This document shows, one piece after another, positions 1 through 11,700 of a stretch of 64,000 nt of DNA; the stretch's first letter is position 1, and each line of letters begins with the position of its first letter. The notes beneath the pieces were generated by a model that was not told where the DNA came from, ran no database searches, and worked only from the letters and a program-made list of their open reading frames with translations. Made by a program: the position numbers and the translations under genes. Origin of the DNA: Glandiceps talaboti (Eukaryota > Hemichordata > Enteropneusta > Spengelidae); NCBI RefSeq assembly GCF_964340395.1, contig NC_135552.1, positions 12,959,194 through 13,023,193 on the forward strand. The letters are read 5' to 3'.

Positions 1-415
1 TGATGAACTTAAAAATATCAGATGGGTTTTCAAAGTAGACTTCCTGATGTGTTAAAGCCTCCAAAGAAGGTACTGGTCTCTCTTGAATGAGTTCAAAACA
101 TTTGTTCTTAATGGTTAGAGTTTTCAAATTTGACACATTGACAGAAGAATTGTCGAAAATTGCACAATATTGGTTCTCTCCAAAAGCATCGAAGAATAAG
201 TGTTGAAGTGATGTGATATTGACACCTATGAGATGGATAGAATATCTAAAATTAGGATAATCTTTCATTCTGTCAAAGTTTTCATCTCCAGTATCCAACT
301 GTGGAAATAGTCCTTATCAATGGTTTTGATGTTAAGAGATTGCAAAGAAATCAGTTTAGAAGATATTGCCTTGAATGCCACCACCCTTAGTAGTACATTA
401 TATGACAGATCTAAT
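1..415 (-). pseudogene. Toll-like receptor fragment (LRR region), frameshifted remnant
   Basis: Read on the minus strand, this stretch matches TLR-B (about 20,680-21,102) almost base for base and corresponds to the C-terminal leucine-rich repeats of the ectodomain. Relative to TLR-B it lacks 3 bases near 270 and 7 bases near 310; the second loss shifts the reading frame. Homology stops at about 415, so the N-terminal half of the ectodomain and the start codon are gone. The fragment runs off the left edge, so a TIR part may lie outside the window. A block at 1,806-2,165 matches sequence upstream of TLR-B, which suggests a former third tandem copy that suffered an internal deletion. An alternative is an assembly artefact at a collapsed duplicate. 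Confidence 0.8.
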
Positions 416-1187
416 TTATATAACCTCCACTCAAATTTTCAAAACATAAAATGGCACATTTTAGCAAAACACTTCCAGCCCAGTAAGTTGCGTAAATCAT
501 CAACCTGCAAGGTGTCTATAGTTAGCATCTTGAATATTTAAGTTTTGAATTGTAATTACCGACCAGTAGTGTGCAGATTACTGATTAGGGAGAACTGTGA
601 TGATGCAATTTCATGTATTTGAGGATGATCAAATTACTTTACTGTGCTGTCAGTATGTCAAGGAAGATTCTCGTCCTTGTGTCACTTATGTCTGTGTTTT
701 CTTACATCAAATGTAACATTTCAGAATGTGACTGTATTTATAGTGTCCCTTAAAGCCCTGGTAGTTGTAACTTGAATGTTTTTCATCTTCTCATTGTTTT
801 GTACTTCTTTATGTTTTTTTGTACTCGCTTAGACATGTATGATCACCAAGTGGTCCAACATTTAACAAATTTATAACAACAAAAGTAAACATGTCTATAC
901 TTTTTCATGACTCTTTACATATGGACATCAAGTCAGTGTACACCAGACTATTAAAGATTAGCAACGAGATGATTCGATTGAACTGTTTCTAGAAACCGTG
1001 CTTTTTTGTATTTTTCAATCAGCAATAGTGAAAAGAAAAATAGCAAAAACTTGCAGCTACCAAGATTTTAACTTTTTAAAAAATTGTTGTCATCATTTAT
1101 TGCTACCATACCCATGTGTCTTCAGATTACAGCTGTTCATTCATTTTTTCCTGTTCTATGTCATGCAGATTTTTTTCAGAAATGTAA

Positions 1188-1522
1188 TAAAAGGACTTCT
1201 TACCCTTCAGTTAGTGTGTCTGTACTTTTTTGATTAGTCCCCTGAACAGGGGAACGTTACAATCAGTTCCATGCATGTGTACCCCCTGTCTGTCCATAAG
1301 ACATCATTTCTCAGACATGCAATATTCCATTTGCAATCAAACCTAGCACAAAGGTAATAAAAGGACTTCTTACCATTCAGTTACTGTGTGTACTGTTTTG
1401 ACTAGTCCCCTGCATGGGGGAACATTACAATAAGTTCCATGCATTTGTACCCCCGTCTGTCTGTAAGACATCATTTCTCGGACCTGCAGTATTCCATTTT
1501 CAATCAAACCTAACACAAAGGT
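1188..1522. repeat. two-copy tandem duplication, unit about 165 bp
   Basis: The blocks 1,188-1,352 and 1,353-1,522 are diverged direct copies. Both contain ATAAAAGGACTTCTTACC, a TAGTCCCCTG motif, TTCCATGCAT and ATTCCATTT in the same order. No coding content is evident. Confidence 0.85.
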
Positions 1523-1805
1523 GACAAATTATAAAGGACATATGCACCTCACTTTTCTTTGCCTTGTTTACAAATTTGACCAAAGTGCAACCATATTTGT
1601 GGTCATTAATATTCCCTGCTAACTCAAAAACAGCAAAACCTAGAGATGTGAACTGTTCTGATTTAAATAAGCCTGTGTCCCCAACAAAGATGGACCTTCC
1701 TTTTATAGCATGTCTCTAGAGGCCAAATTTGATGTGTAATTCTACACCCTGTACAAAAACTAAAGCGAATAGTTGTGGAATCTATATAAAGCAAAGCTGC
1801 GTTGA

Positions 1806-2165
1806 TTTTCATTATCTTGGTATGCATGTTTCAGAGAGACTGAAAACTGAGAAGAGCAAGTGAGTGGGGAGTGTGAGGCCATGTCATGCTATGAAAGTTG
1901 TATACGACTGTCTTGACTAGATTTGCAATGTATCTAGTTCTTTACAGCCAGCTATAAAGATAGATACATCAATTGTAATGAAACATGAAATCTAAACAGT
2001 GATTGCTTACACACACACAGGTTCATGAACACAAAAGCAGTAGTTCAGTTCATTTCACACGTTTCAGACAAGACAACTACGATTCACTTTTCATGTCATG
2101 TGCTTTTAATGCCTGATTACATTCATTCTAATACACTTTAAACTCTGAGATATATATTTGCATCT
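1806..2165. repeat. segment duplicated upstream of TLR-B
   Basis: The block resembles 24,290-24,710 over its length, sharing for example GTATGCATGTTTCAGAGAGA, CAGCCAGCTATAAAGATAGA and ACTTTAAACTCTGAGATATA in order. The other copy lies about 1.7-2.1 kb upstream of the TLR-B start codon, so this is probably the 5' flank of the truncated TLR copy at 1-415. Confidence 0.75.
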
Positions 2166-2320
2166 CATGAATAATTCATAGAAATAATAACAGAAATAAT
2201 ACATAGAATTACAACTCATGAGGACGTCGACGGTCATCTCGAGTTCATCAAATGCATATTATCAGTGTAGGGACATACCAAGTTCTAAAAGTACCATGTT
2301 TGAATTTTGTTTCATCCACT

Positions 2321-2509
2321 AATTAAGTGACACATTCCGGCGAGGGTAACATCACAATTTACTGCCTGGCCTAGAGTTGCGGCCACTCTACCAAAATATT
2401 GATGATGCCCAAGCCGAAGGCGAAGGCATCATCAAAATTTTGGTAAAGGGTGCCAGCCCGAGGGCCGGCAATAAATTGTGACATTACCTGAGTGCATGTG
2501 TTATTAATT
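2321..2509. mobile_element. foldback (MITE-like) element
   Basis: The two arms are imperfect inverted repeats: ATCACAATTTACTGCC on the left pairs with GGCAATAAATTGTGACAT on the right, and inner arms CTCTACCAAAATATTGATGA and TCATCAAAATTTTGGTAAAG also pair. The centre is GC-rich. No protein is encoded. Confidence 0.7.
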
Positions 2510-2978
2510 TTATTACACCATCCACCCAATGATAATTTATTTAAACATTTTAAAGAGGTTTGTACTTTTTAAAGATGTTTGTACTTCAGCTTTGTCCAAT
2601 TCTGAAAACAACATAGAACATCCTCTTATCTCATCTCTTATTTTTTTCCCCAATCATTACTTCTGTCAAAGAAAAATGTTAATGTGGCCACCACAGACCG
2701 TTAAACTCTCAAATAGTGATGCTGTAACATTTCAATGTTCACTTGACGTTGGCTTTGCAGGTTGTTTGTTGATACACACACAAGTAATTATTTTTAGATG
2801 CACTTAAAGTTTAAGGAAATTGGAATTTACACGAAAATCAACACTATTTTTGTCTAAGTTGAAAAAAAAATATAATTCAAAATCAAGAAGTTAATGTCAA
2901 CTGGTCGTCTGCTTCAAACGTTCGATGGTTTTGGTCAGACTGCCTTCGACTGGCTGTGGCGAGTTGTTTGTACTTACA

Positions 2979-3097
2979 TTGTACATCGTCATCCAAAACC
3001 AAGTATAGTCCCCAGAAATGAGTAAGGTCGTACTGGCGGCGTAGCAGCAGAGGGAAGTTAAAATATATACAGTTCTAAGAAACAAAGTATTCTGCAT
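2979..3097 (-). CDS. possible first coding exon of a small secreted protein (uncertain)
   Basis: An ATG at 3,097 opens a frame whose first residues look like a signal peptide: a short n-region with one arginine, then a hydrophobic run VYILTSLCCYAAS. After about 40 codons the minus strand reads CAAT followed by GTAAGTAC, a strong splice-donor match, while the unspliced frame continues to a stop at 2,897. No similarity to a known family is recognised and no second exon was found. It lies between the TLR remnant and TLR-A on the same strand. It may be a chance frame. Confidence 0.25.
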
Positions 3098-3774
3098 TAA
3101 CTCACGCAGTGCTATTGACTGAACCTTTTGAATGTGTCCGAGTCTATACTCTCCGTGCTATGGTTAGACAGATGTTCCATTACCTGATGGTGTCTGGAAA
3201 GAAAGACTTCTGTTGACACGCTAGTCTAGAATGAGGTACCATGTAGCTGTGACTGTTTGCTCCCCTGGATTTTGACCTTGTTGGTTGGAGTAGCTGACTT
3301 GATACTTTGATGACATTGTTGATTGTGCGATACATCATCGTGACCTTGGCTTGAGCACGACATTTCATATCGGAATATTTTCCCTTGATTATACATATAT
3401 GTAAATGATGTATTTATAGTAAAAACAGTGGACAACACGAATAAAAATAAGTTTTGCTAGAATGAAAATAGCTACATCAAAAACACTTTATATTCAACGA
3501 TAATATAATACAATGTAAGTACTTGTAATCAATCAATTAATCGATCATTTATAAATTAACTTAAGATTTACAACTGCTATTCAATTTCTTGAAGTGAAGA
3601 TGATTTGACATTTTTGTTGCATATCGCCCTTCATTATATCATAATTATTTTGTTGTTATTATTATGTTAAAATCATAATCATTTCTTCACAACAGAAAAC
3701 ATTGTTAATACTTGAATTCAAATGAAAATTTAATTTGTCCCACGTTATAAAAAGTAATATTTGCTTTGTAAATT
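3098..3774. other. 3' flank of TLR-A, no gene seen
   Basis: Two short overlapping minus-strand frames exist here but show no domain, repeat or splice-site support. The segment nearest TLR-A resembles the flank downstream of TLR-B (about 19,450-19,690), so it is part of the duplicated gene unit and probably contains the TLR-A 3' untranslated region. Confidence 0.5.
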
Positions 3775-4487
3775 TCAAATATTTGCAACTCTATTAACCC
3801 TGTTGTCAGATCTTAATTCAACTTTCAGTTTCTCCCAGAAAAGTCTCTGACCAACTTCATTTTCTGTCCATTTGATATATTTCTGGGTCAGTAACATCTT
3901 TCGTAAAATTCTCGTCATGTCATTATCAGGAATTTCATGTAACAACACAAGGAGGAGAAGATTTCTCTTCTGTCGAAATAAATGATCTTGAGCTATTCTC
4001 ATCTCAAAATAACACCACTCACTTTGTGCAAAGCCAGGTGACAGAATCAACATAGTTTTGTGACTAGTCTTTATACTTTCAATAATGTTGTCAAAAATAT
4101 CACTACCCGGCATAAAATCACGTTCATGCAAACAGAGTTTGAAATTGGGTGGGTCAATATTTTCCAAATGAGGAACTAATTGCTGCATGATCCAATCTCT
4201 GTCATTTTCATTGTAACAAACAAATGCATCATATCTGATATTCAATGGCAGTTCCTCATCATTAACTTGAAGTTGATAACCACCACGCTTAAGTTTGATG
4301 AGGAAACAACCATAGCGTATATACCAACGAAAATGAACACAAAGTCCAATACAAATTGCTGAAAAGGCAAAAATACAAGTAACAGGTACTGCAATCATAA
4401 ATGATAGGTTACATTTCCATCCAAAGGTCAAAGTTAACACATTCTTTCCATTCAAATTACTTGCATCTACACATTTGATATAGGATG
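3775..4487 (-). CDS. TLR-A, C-terminal part (membrane helix and TIR domain), separated by a retrotransposon
   Basis: This is the C-terminal quarter of TLR-A: the end of the LRRCT region, one membrane helix (about FMIAVPVTCIFAFSAICIGL) and a complete TIR domain. TIR box 1 (YDAFVCY), box 2 with the BB-loop arginine, aspartate and proline (RDFMPG) and box 3 (FW) are all present. In the family, the TIR domain recruits adaptors such as MyD88 to start NF-kB signalling. By eye about 21 of 226 residues differ from TLR-B. The frame has no start codon of its own and is open back to the retrotransposon edge at 4,487/4,488. Removing the element and one target duplication rejoins it in phase with the ectodomain at 12,890, matching the uninterrupted TLR-B. 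On this haplotype the part is probably not expressed as a receptor. Confidence 0.93.
4483..4487. repeat. target site duplication GGATG, left copy
   Basis: GGATG directly precedes the left LTR and is repeated at 12,890-12,894 directly after the right LTR. TLR-B has a single, uninterrupted equivalent at this point (AGATGGTTGAAC), which confirms that the duplication came with the insertion. Confidence 0.9.
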
Positions 4488-5202
4488 TGTAGACGCCAGA
4501 TTTGCTATTATAGTATTTGTTTGGTCAAAGTCAACAAACCTCAGATTATTGAGTCATATGAATTGATTTACAAGTTCAGCCCATGAGGGCATTGTTCCAA
4601 ATTCCACACATTCCATGTTTGGTGCACGTGTGTTTGAACTTAAACTTCATTCGAAGGCTAGAGAGCAGTGTGACAACACAATAGTTTTACGGCTACGTTA
4701 GGCTTCGTTAGGCTCCGTGAGGCTCCGCTGGATCTATATATAAGGCTTCGTGAGGCTTCGTGAAGCTCCGCTAGACCAGTTATAACAAAAGGCTTTGTGA
4801 CATCATTACCTAGAAGACTGTGAATAACTCGTTGGACTATTACTTAAGACACTATGGAAACAGGTATTACATTCAGTGAACGACCTATATATTGACTGTG
4901 AATTGACATCGGACTAATCTGGACTTACCAATAATTATAGGACATTAGAATAGTTTCTAGAAGTTGTTATATTTGATTTCATCGATTAAACTTACGGATT
5001 TCTCATTTGATACCGTATTTGGATTGTGGACATTGTGGCTTTGAAATCGGTGTGGCAACAGACGGATGATTCTAGTGTATATGGTGAGTAACCTGCTGTA
5101 GGATATTGGAACTAAACGGGCTTGTAGAACTATAAACACGTGACTCTCTAGATATAAGGCGTTGCAGAGAACATTAGGCATTATAAGGCTGCGACATCTA
5201 CA
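4488..5202 (+). repeat. left (5') LTR
   Basis: The LTR is 715 bp, from TGTAGACGCC to GCGACATCTACA, with matching copy 12,175-12,889. It contains clustered short direct repeats of GGCTTCGTGA and GGCTCCGTGA type around 4,690-4,770, on either side of a TATA box. This copy would carry the promoter for the element's genomic RNA. Confidence 0.95.
4734..4743 (+). promoter_or_regulatory. TATA box of the LTR promoter
   Basis: TATATATAAG stands alone in a GC-richer context between runs of GGCTTCGTGA-like repeats. Its place in the first half of the LTR suits a U3 promoter. The transcription start is not determined. Confidence 0.55.
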
Positions 5203-5784
5203 GTAAAACTATTGTGGAATACTATAGTGAGAACTATAGTAAAACTATTGTGGACTATTATTGTGAAAATAATAGTAGAACTATTGAAAACTGTTTGGGA
5301 AAGTCTACATGTGGAAGGGCTATAGTGAGGACTATAGTGAAGTATATTGTTGGACAAAGTTGTGTTTGTAAAGGCTGTGTTACAAAAGACACTTCTCCAG
5401 GAGAGACAAGTTAACGTGCCGAAGGACTTAGGAAAGGCTTACACACCATAGTAAAAGTACTACAAGTGTAAGAAGGAATTCTCAGGACGTCAGCGAGTTT
5501 CTATTCCAGAAAGGCTTTGTTACACAGAATTGGACAGAACTTTGGCGGGAAAACTCACCAACGTGGCATCAATTTCCTGTACATGTGGACTTGGCAAATA
5601 GACTCAAAGGTAAACAAACATTGGAATTCTGAAGGTCAGTACTGGACTTGTGTGTGTTACATAACATCCGTACTGGAAAAGAGGCACTCCCTTTGTAATC
5701 TTATAACACAAGGGGTGAAAGGTCACACATAAATAACTTATTTATTTGTGAAAATTGAAGGACAGTAAACTACTGTATATCATC
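5203..5784 (+). other. retrotransposon leader (primer-binding and packaging region)
   Basis: Non-coding stretch between the left LTR and the gag-pol start. The first 100 bases contain repeated ACTATAGTGA/AACTATAGTA-type words. A TGG lies about 11 bases after the LTR, where a tRNA primer could anneal, but I could not assign the tRNA, so the primer-binding site stays undetermined. Confidence 0.6.
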
Positions 5785-8700
5785 ATGGACGGTGAAGAAA
5801 CAGAACAGTATGCTGAGCTTGGTGCTGTAGGGGGAGAAATTGAAGATTCCAAAAGGCCACACAAACCAACGCCGGCATTCTTGGAGGAAGAAAGGAAAAG
5901 ATTAAAAGGTCAAAGGTCAGGTGCCTGTGGACAGGTAACTGGAAGAACAAATGAAATTCAGGTTCTGCTGAAGAATGCAGAAAGTGTAGAGGCAGTCAGT
6001 GAAAAATTGGCTGAATGGGAACAGGCGTATGTTAACTTACAGGAGGCAGATAAGGCATATCACAGTAAGCTGGATGTAGATGAACAGAAAATGGACTATG
6101 CAAAATGGGTAGTTCCTAAGTTTCAGGAATTCGACGAATTTAGAAGTAAGGTTAGTCATTGGTTGCAAAGCAAGGCAAAGGAAAGTGCTACACCAGATAC
6201 CGCGCGTGCAGAAGATCAACATGTTATAGAAGATCAAGGTAACGCTGCTACAAAGGCACAACAGCAGTTTCAACAAGAACAAGTTAAGGAGCCAGAGCTG
6301 GTTGTGAACTCACTCCCAGTTATGAAATCAGAACAAGTTGTGAGCAAAGAACAAGTTAAGGAGCCAGAGCAGGTTGTGAACTCACTCCCAGTTGTGAAAT
6401 CAGAACAAGTTGTGAGGCGAAAGACAGTTGTGAAATCAGAGCCTGTTGAGACAGTTGTGAAATCAAGTAGAAGTGTTAAAACAGAAGTTGATGTGGAACC
6501 AGATGATAGCATTTCAAATATAGGAAGAAAGGGGCACACGAAATCAAGAAAGCATGGTTCTGGCGGTAGTGGAACATCAAGTCGACTTAGTGAACGAAGT
6601 AATACATCTTTAGCTAGTGCTGTGGCCAAGAGGGCTGCACTGAAAGCCAGGGTTGCAGCACTGAAGGAAAGACAAGCTTTGGAAGAATGTGAAGCCAAGC
6701 TGCGCAGGCAACAAGAAGAAATTCAAAGGAAAAAGGATATGTTAGCAGTCAATGCTGAGATTGCTGAAGAAGAAGCTAAAATTAAGGCATATGAACAATA
6801 TGAAGATGAAGAACAGGACATAGAACAATCTGATATATGTTCATCTACGCAAGGGAGAGATGTACACCAGGACAATGACCAAAACATGCATATACAAATG
6901 CCTGTTTACAACAATGGCAATGGCAGCAATCATGGCAGTAACTATAACAACATGCAAACAGACCTTGCAGCAGTTTTGCAGCATCAGAACTATATGACTA
7001 AAGTATTTATGGATCGCAACGACCAGGCTACATTACCACCACAGACACTACCAGTATTCAGAGGAGATCCATTGAAATACAGGGACTTTGTGATGGCATT
7101 TAAAAGTAGAATTGAAGCAAAGACATCGAGTGATGAAGACAGGCTCTACTATCTGCAGCAGTACACCGCAGATGAACCAGGAGAATTAGTTGCCAGTTGC
7201 ATCCACATGGATCCAAATAAAGGATATAAAAGAGCCAGAGACTTGCTGGAGAAAAGGTATGGGAACTCCTATGTTATAGGTATGGCATACACCAAAGAGG
7301 CAGAACAATGGCCAGATATCAAAGCTGAAGACAAGACAGCAATGTGCAAGTTCGCTGTCTTCCTGGCGAAGTGTGAGAATATGATGAATGGAGAAGTGCA
7401 TCTGAAAGAACTTGATTATCATAAGAACTTACAAATGCTGGTTGACAAATTGCCATACAAAATGAGAGAACAATGGCGAAGGAAGACGTATGACCTGCTG
7501 CAACATAGGCCAGTAGAGTTCAGAGACCTTGTGCGGTTTGTACAGAAAGAGGCTGATGTAATGTCGAATGCTGTATTTGGCAATTTGAATCATGCAACCC
7601 AACGAAGGGAAGATAAGTCAAATGTGAAGTCAGGAAGAAGGTCAAGTACAAGACCAAAGGGTTCCAGCTTTGCTATCAGCACCGACGGAAATGATAATAA
7701 TGGCTGTGACTATTGTGCAGACAGTACACACAGACTACAAGAATGTAAGAAGTTGGCTAGCAAACCATACAAGGAGAGAATGCAATTTCTGAAATCAAAA
7801 GGACTTTGTTATGGATGTCTGACAAAGACAAATCATCTCGTCAAAGGCTGTGGCAGTAAGATGACATGTGGAAAATGTAAACGACAACATCCCACATTGC
7901 TGCACCAGGATAGAGCTGAAACCAGCGACACAACAAACAAGGCTGTTGAACCAGTAGCAGAGAACAGTTCGACAGATAACAAGACTAGTGATGCCAAAGT
8001 TGGGTACGTGGATGTTACATGTCAGTATGCAGGGACTAAAGATCTGTCGGGGATACCGGTTATACTACCAGTGGTGCTGAGATGTAAATCAAGTGGTGCA
8101 TCCGTGCAGACATATGCATTTCTTGACAATGGAAGTGATGCAGTATTCTGTACAGAGGCAATAAGGCAGCAACTAAATACCGGAGGTCAGAAGACAAAGC
8201 TGAACGTACACACAATGACAGAGACTAAAGTAGTAAATAGTTACATACTGAAGGGGCTGGAAGTCACCGACTTGGATGGAAATAATGTTATACAACTTCC
8301 AGCAACTTATACACATAGTGAAATACCTGTGTCGAAGAAGGACATTGTTAAACAAGAAGACATAACAAGATGGCCATATTTGCGCAATATACATTTGCCA
8401 AGTATTAATGCAGATATTGGCTTGCTGATAGGAAACAATGTACCCAAAGCATTAGAGCCATGGGAAGTCATCAACAGTCAAGATGACGGACCATATGCAG
8501 TCAAAACTTTACTAGGATGGGCTGTAAATGGACCCCTTAAGGGGGCCGGAGAAGTTGCAGAGCGGGTATCAGTGAATAGGATCAAAGTTGACATACAGAT
8601 AGAGCAACAACTTGCAAGCTACTTCAACCAAGAATTCAGCGAAAAGGCCATAGATGACAAACCGGAGAGATCCGTTGAAGATACCAAGTTCATGCACATT

Positions 8701-11700
8701 ATGATGAATAATACTAACTGTGAAGATGGTCATTATCAGGTGCCTTTACCATTTAGACATCCTGATGTGAAAATGCCGAACAACAGATCAGTAGCTGAAC
8801 AAAGGATAAAACATCTGAAACGAAGATTTGCAAGGGATCACCAATATCATGAAGATTACAAGGTATTTATGGAAACTATCATAAATAAAGGCTATGCTGA
8901 AAAGATACCAGATCAAGAACTTGAAGGTGAAGATGGAAAGAAATGGTACATACCACATCATGGGGTGTACCACCCGCAGAAAAGGAAGATACGGGTAGTG
9001 TTTGATTGTGCAGCAGAATTTCAAGGGACATCTTTAAATAAAGAGCTGATGCAAGGACCCGATCTGACCAATTCATTAGTGGGAACACTTATACGATTTC
9101 GTCAAGAACCAGTAGCACTGATGGCTGATATAGAAGCCATGTTTTCACAGGTTGCAGTACCAAAGGAGTACCACAATTTTCAACGTTTCCTATGGTGGCC
9201 AGAGGGTGACAGTGACCAACCATTACAGGAGTATCGTATGAAAGTACACATCTTTGGGGCCACATCATCACCAAGTTGTGCCAACTATGCGTTGAAAAGG
9301 ACAGCTGAAGACAGCAAGAAGTGTTACCGGCCAGAGGTCACCAATACAATACAAAATAACTTCTATGTTGATGACATGTTGAAATCCGTGTCAACAAATG
9401 AGCAAGGAGTATCACTATTTAGAGACTTAACTAAAATATGCAAACAAGGAGGCTTCAGACTGACTAAATGGATAAGTAACCATCGGCCTGTATTGGAGTC
9501 CATTCCTGAAGAAGAAAGAGCAAAAGAAGTGAAGAATTTAGACTTGGACCAAGATAACCTGCCTATGGAGAGAGCACTTGGTATGTGCTGGGATGTCGAA
9601 ACAGATAAGTTTGGCTTCCTTATACAAATAAAGGACAAACCAGTTACAAGGCGGGGTATCCTATCAGTGGTCAGCTCAGTCTATGATCCATTAGGAATAG
9701 TGGCACCAGCAGTATTGCCACCAAAAATGATTCTACAGGACTTATGTAAACAAAAGCTTGGTTGGGATGAACAAATACCAGCTAAGCAACAGAAGAAATG
9801 GGAGAAATGGCTAGTAGATTTGCCCAAGTTAGAGGACGGTTTCTCAGTGAACCGATGTATGAAACCAAAAGGATATGGAGAAGCTGTATCAACACAGCTA
9901 CATCACTTTTCTGATGCAAGCGAGTCCGGCTATGGTACTGTGTCATACATACGCATGGTAAACAATGAGGACAAGGTACACTGTGCTTTCATGCTAGGAA
10001 AGTCACGTGTAGCTCCACTAAAACAAGTCACCATCCCACGAATGGAACTGTCTGCAGCAACATTAGCAGTGCGAGTAGACAAAAGTATAAAGAAAGAGTT
10101 GGACATGAAAGTTGATGAAACATTCTTCTGGACTGATAGCATGACTGTATTACGATACATCAACAATGAAACAGCAAGATTTCATACATTTGTAGCAAAC
10201 AGAGTTACAGTAATCAGGGAGGGTTCTACACCAGCACAATGGCGCTATGTGGAAACAAGCCAGAATCCTGCAGATGAGGCATCACGAGGGCAACCAGTTG
10301 ACAAATTTCTCCAGAATAAACGTTGGCTGAATGGACCAGAGTTTCTATGGAAACCAGAGGCTGAGTGGGCAAGAGATGAAGTAAGCAGTAATTCAGCTGA
10401 CATGACACAACTACAAGGTGATGACTTAGAGGTCAAGAGAGAAGTGACTGTCAATACTGTATCAGTAGACGAATCCAAGGAGACTGTCAACAAACTGATA
10501 AACCATTATTCAAATTGGTATGCCTTGAAGAAAGCAGTGGCATGGATTCTCAGAATAAAACAGAATTTGATGGGAAAATGCAAGAACACTCAGACTACAA
10601 ACAAGAAGAGACAGACATCTGTGTTTCTCAGTGTGAAAGAGCTTCAGGATGCTGAACGTGCAATTATTAGTATTGTACAACAAGAGGCTTTCAAGGAAGA
10701 AATATCTGTCTTGAAGAAACACAAAGAATCAGAGAAAAGAGCGGTAAAACGTGCAAGCCCAGTGTACAAGTTAGATCCAATGCTGGGAGAAGATGGACTG
10801 CTGAGGGTAGGAGGGAGGTTAGGCCAATCAGCATTGCCTGAGGAAGCAAAACACCCATTAATTCTACCAAAGGAAGCGCACATATCCAAACTTATTCTAC
10901 GAGACATTCACGAGACTATAGGACATCTCGGAAGAAACTGTATGATCTCCAAACTGCGTGAAAAGTATTGGATACTGAGAGCAAACACAGCAGCAAGGGG
11001 GCTAATCAACGAATGTGTTACATGTCGTACACTACACCCAAAGACAGGAGGGCAGAAAATGTCAGACCTACCAATCGATCGTGTAACATCAGATGAACCA
11101 CCATTCACCAAAGTGGGTGTAGACTACTTTGGCCCAATAGAGGTCAAACGAGGACGCAGCATTGTTAAGAGATATGGGGTAATATTTACCTGTCTGGCAA
11201 TGCGAGCAGTTCACATCGAGAAAGCTGACTCATTAGACACCGACTCATGTATTAATGCATTGAGAAGATTTATAGCCAGAAGAGGAGTAGTGAAAGTAGT
11301 AAGATCAGACAATGGTACCAATCTGGTTGGTACTCAGAGAGAATTGAAGAAAGAAATTAGTAATTGGAATCAAGCGAAGATAAAGGGATTTCTGCTGAGA
11401 AAGGAAATTGACTGGATATTCAACCCACCATCCGGATCACATTTCGGCGGTGTATGGGAGAGGCAGATACGCACCATCAGGCAGATACTCAGCGCAATCA
11501 CAAAGGAACAGCAGTTGGATGATGAAGGTTTACAAACCCTTCTATGTGAAGTAGAACACATCATCAATAGCAGACCAATAACTGCAGTGTCTGATGATGC
11601 AAGAGACCCAGAGGCACTGACACCAAATATGATAATAACAATGAAAGGTGCCAGTCTTCCACCAAGCTTAACAGAGAAGAACGACTTATATGCACGTCGA

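Larger units (their letters stand above)
416..2896. other. intergenic stretch with repeats, no gene seen
   Basis: No exon with recognisable protein similarity was found on either strand. The stretch holds a tandem duplication (1,188-1,522), a block shared with the TLR-B upstream flank (1,806-2,165) and a foldback element (2,321-2,509). The rest is AT-rich unique sequence with only short chance reading frames. Confidence 0.6.

Noticed and set aside
4957-5181. A minus-strand frame of 74 codons in the left LTR, identical to the tail of the TLR-A frame in the right LTR
   Set aside because: It is the LTR copy of that tail without the TLR start; there is no reason to think it is translated from the left LTR.
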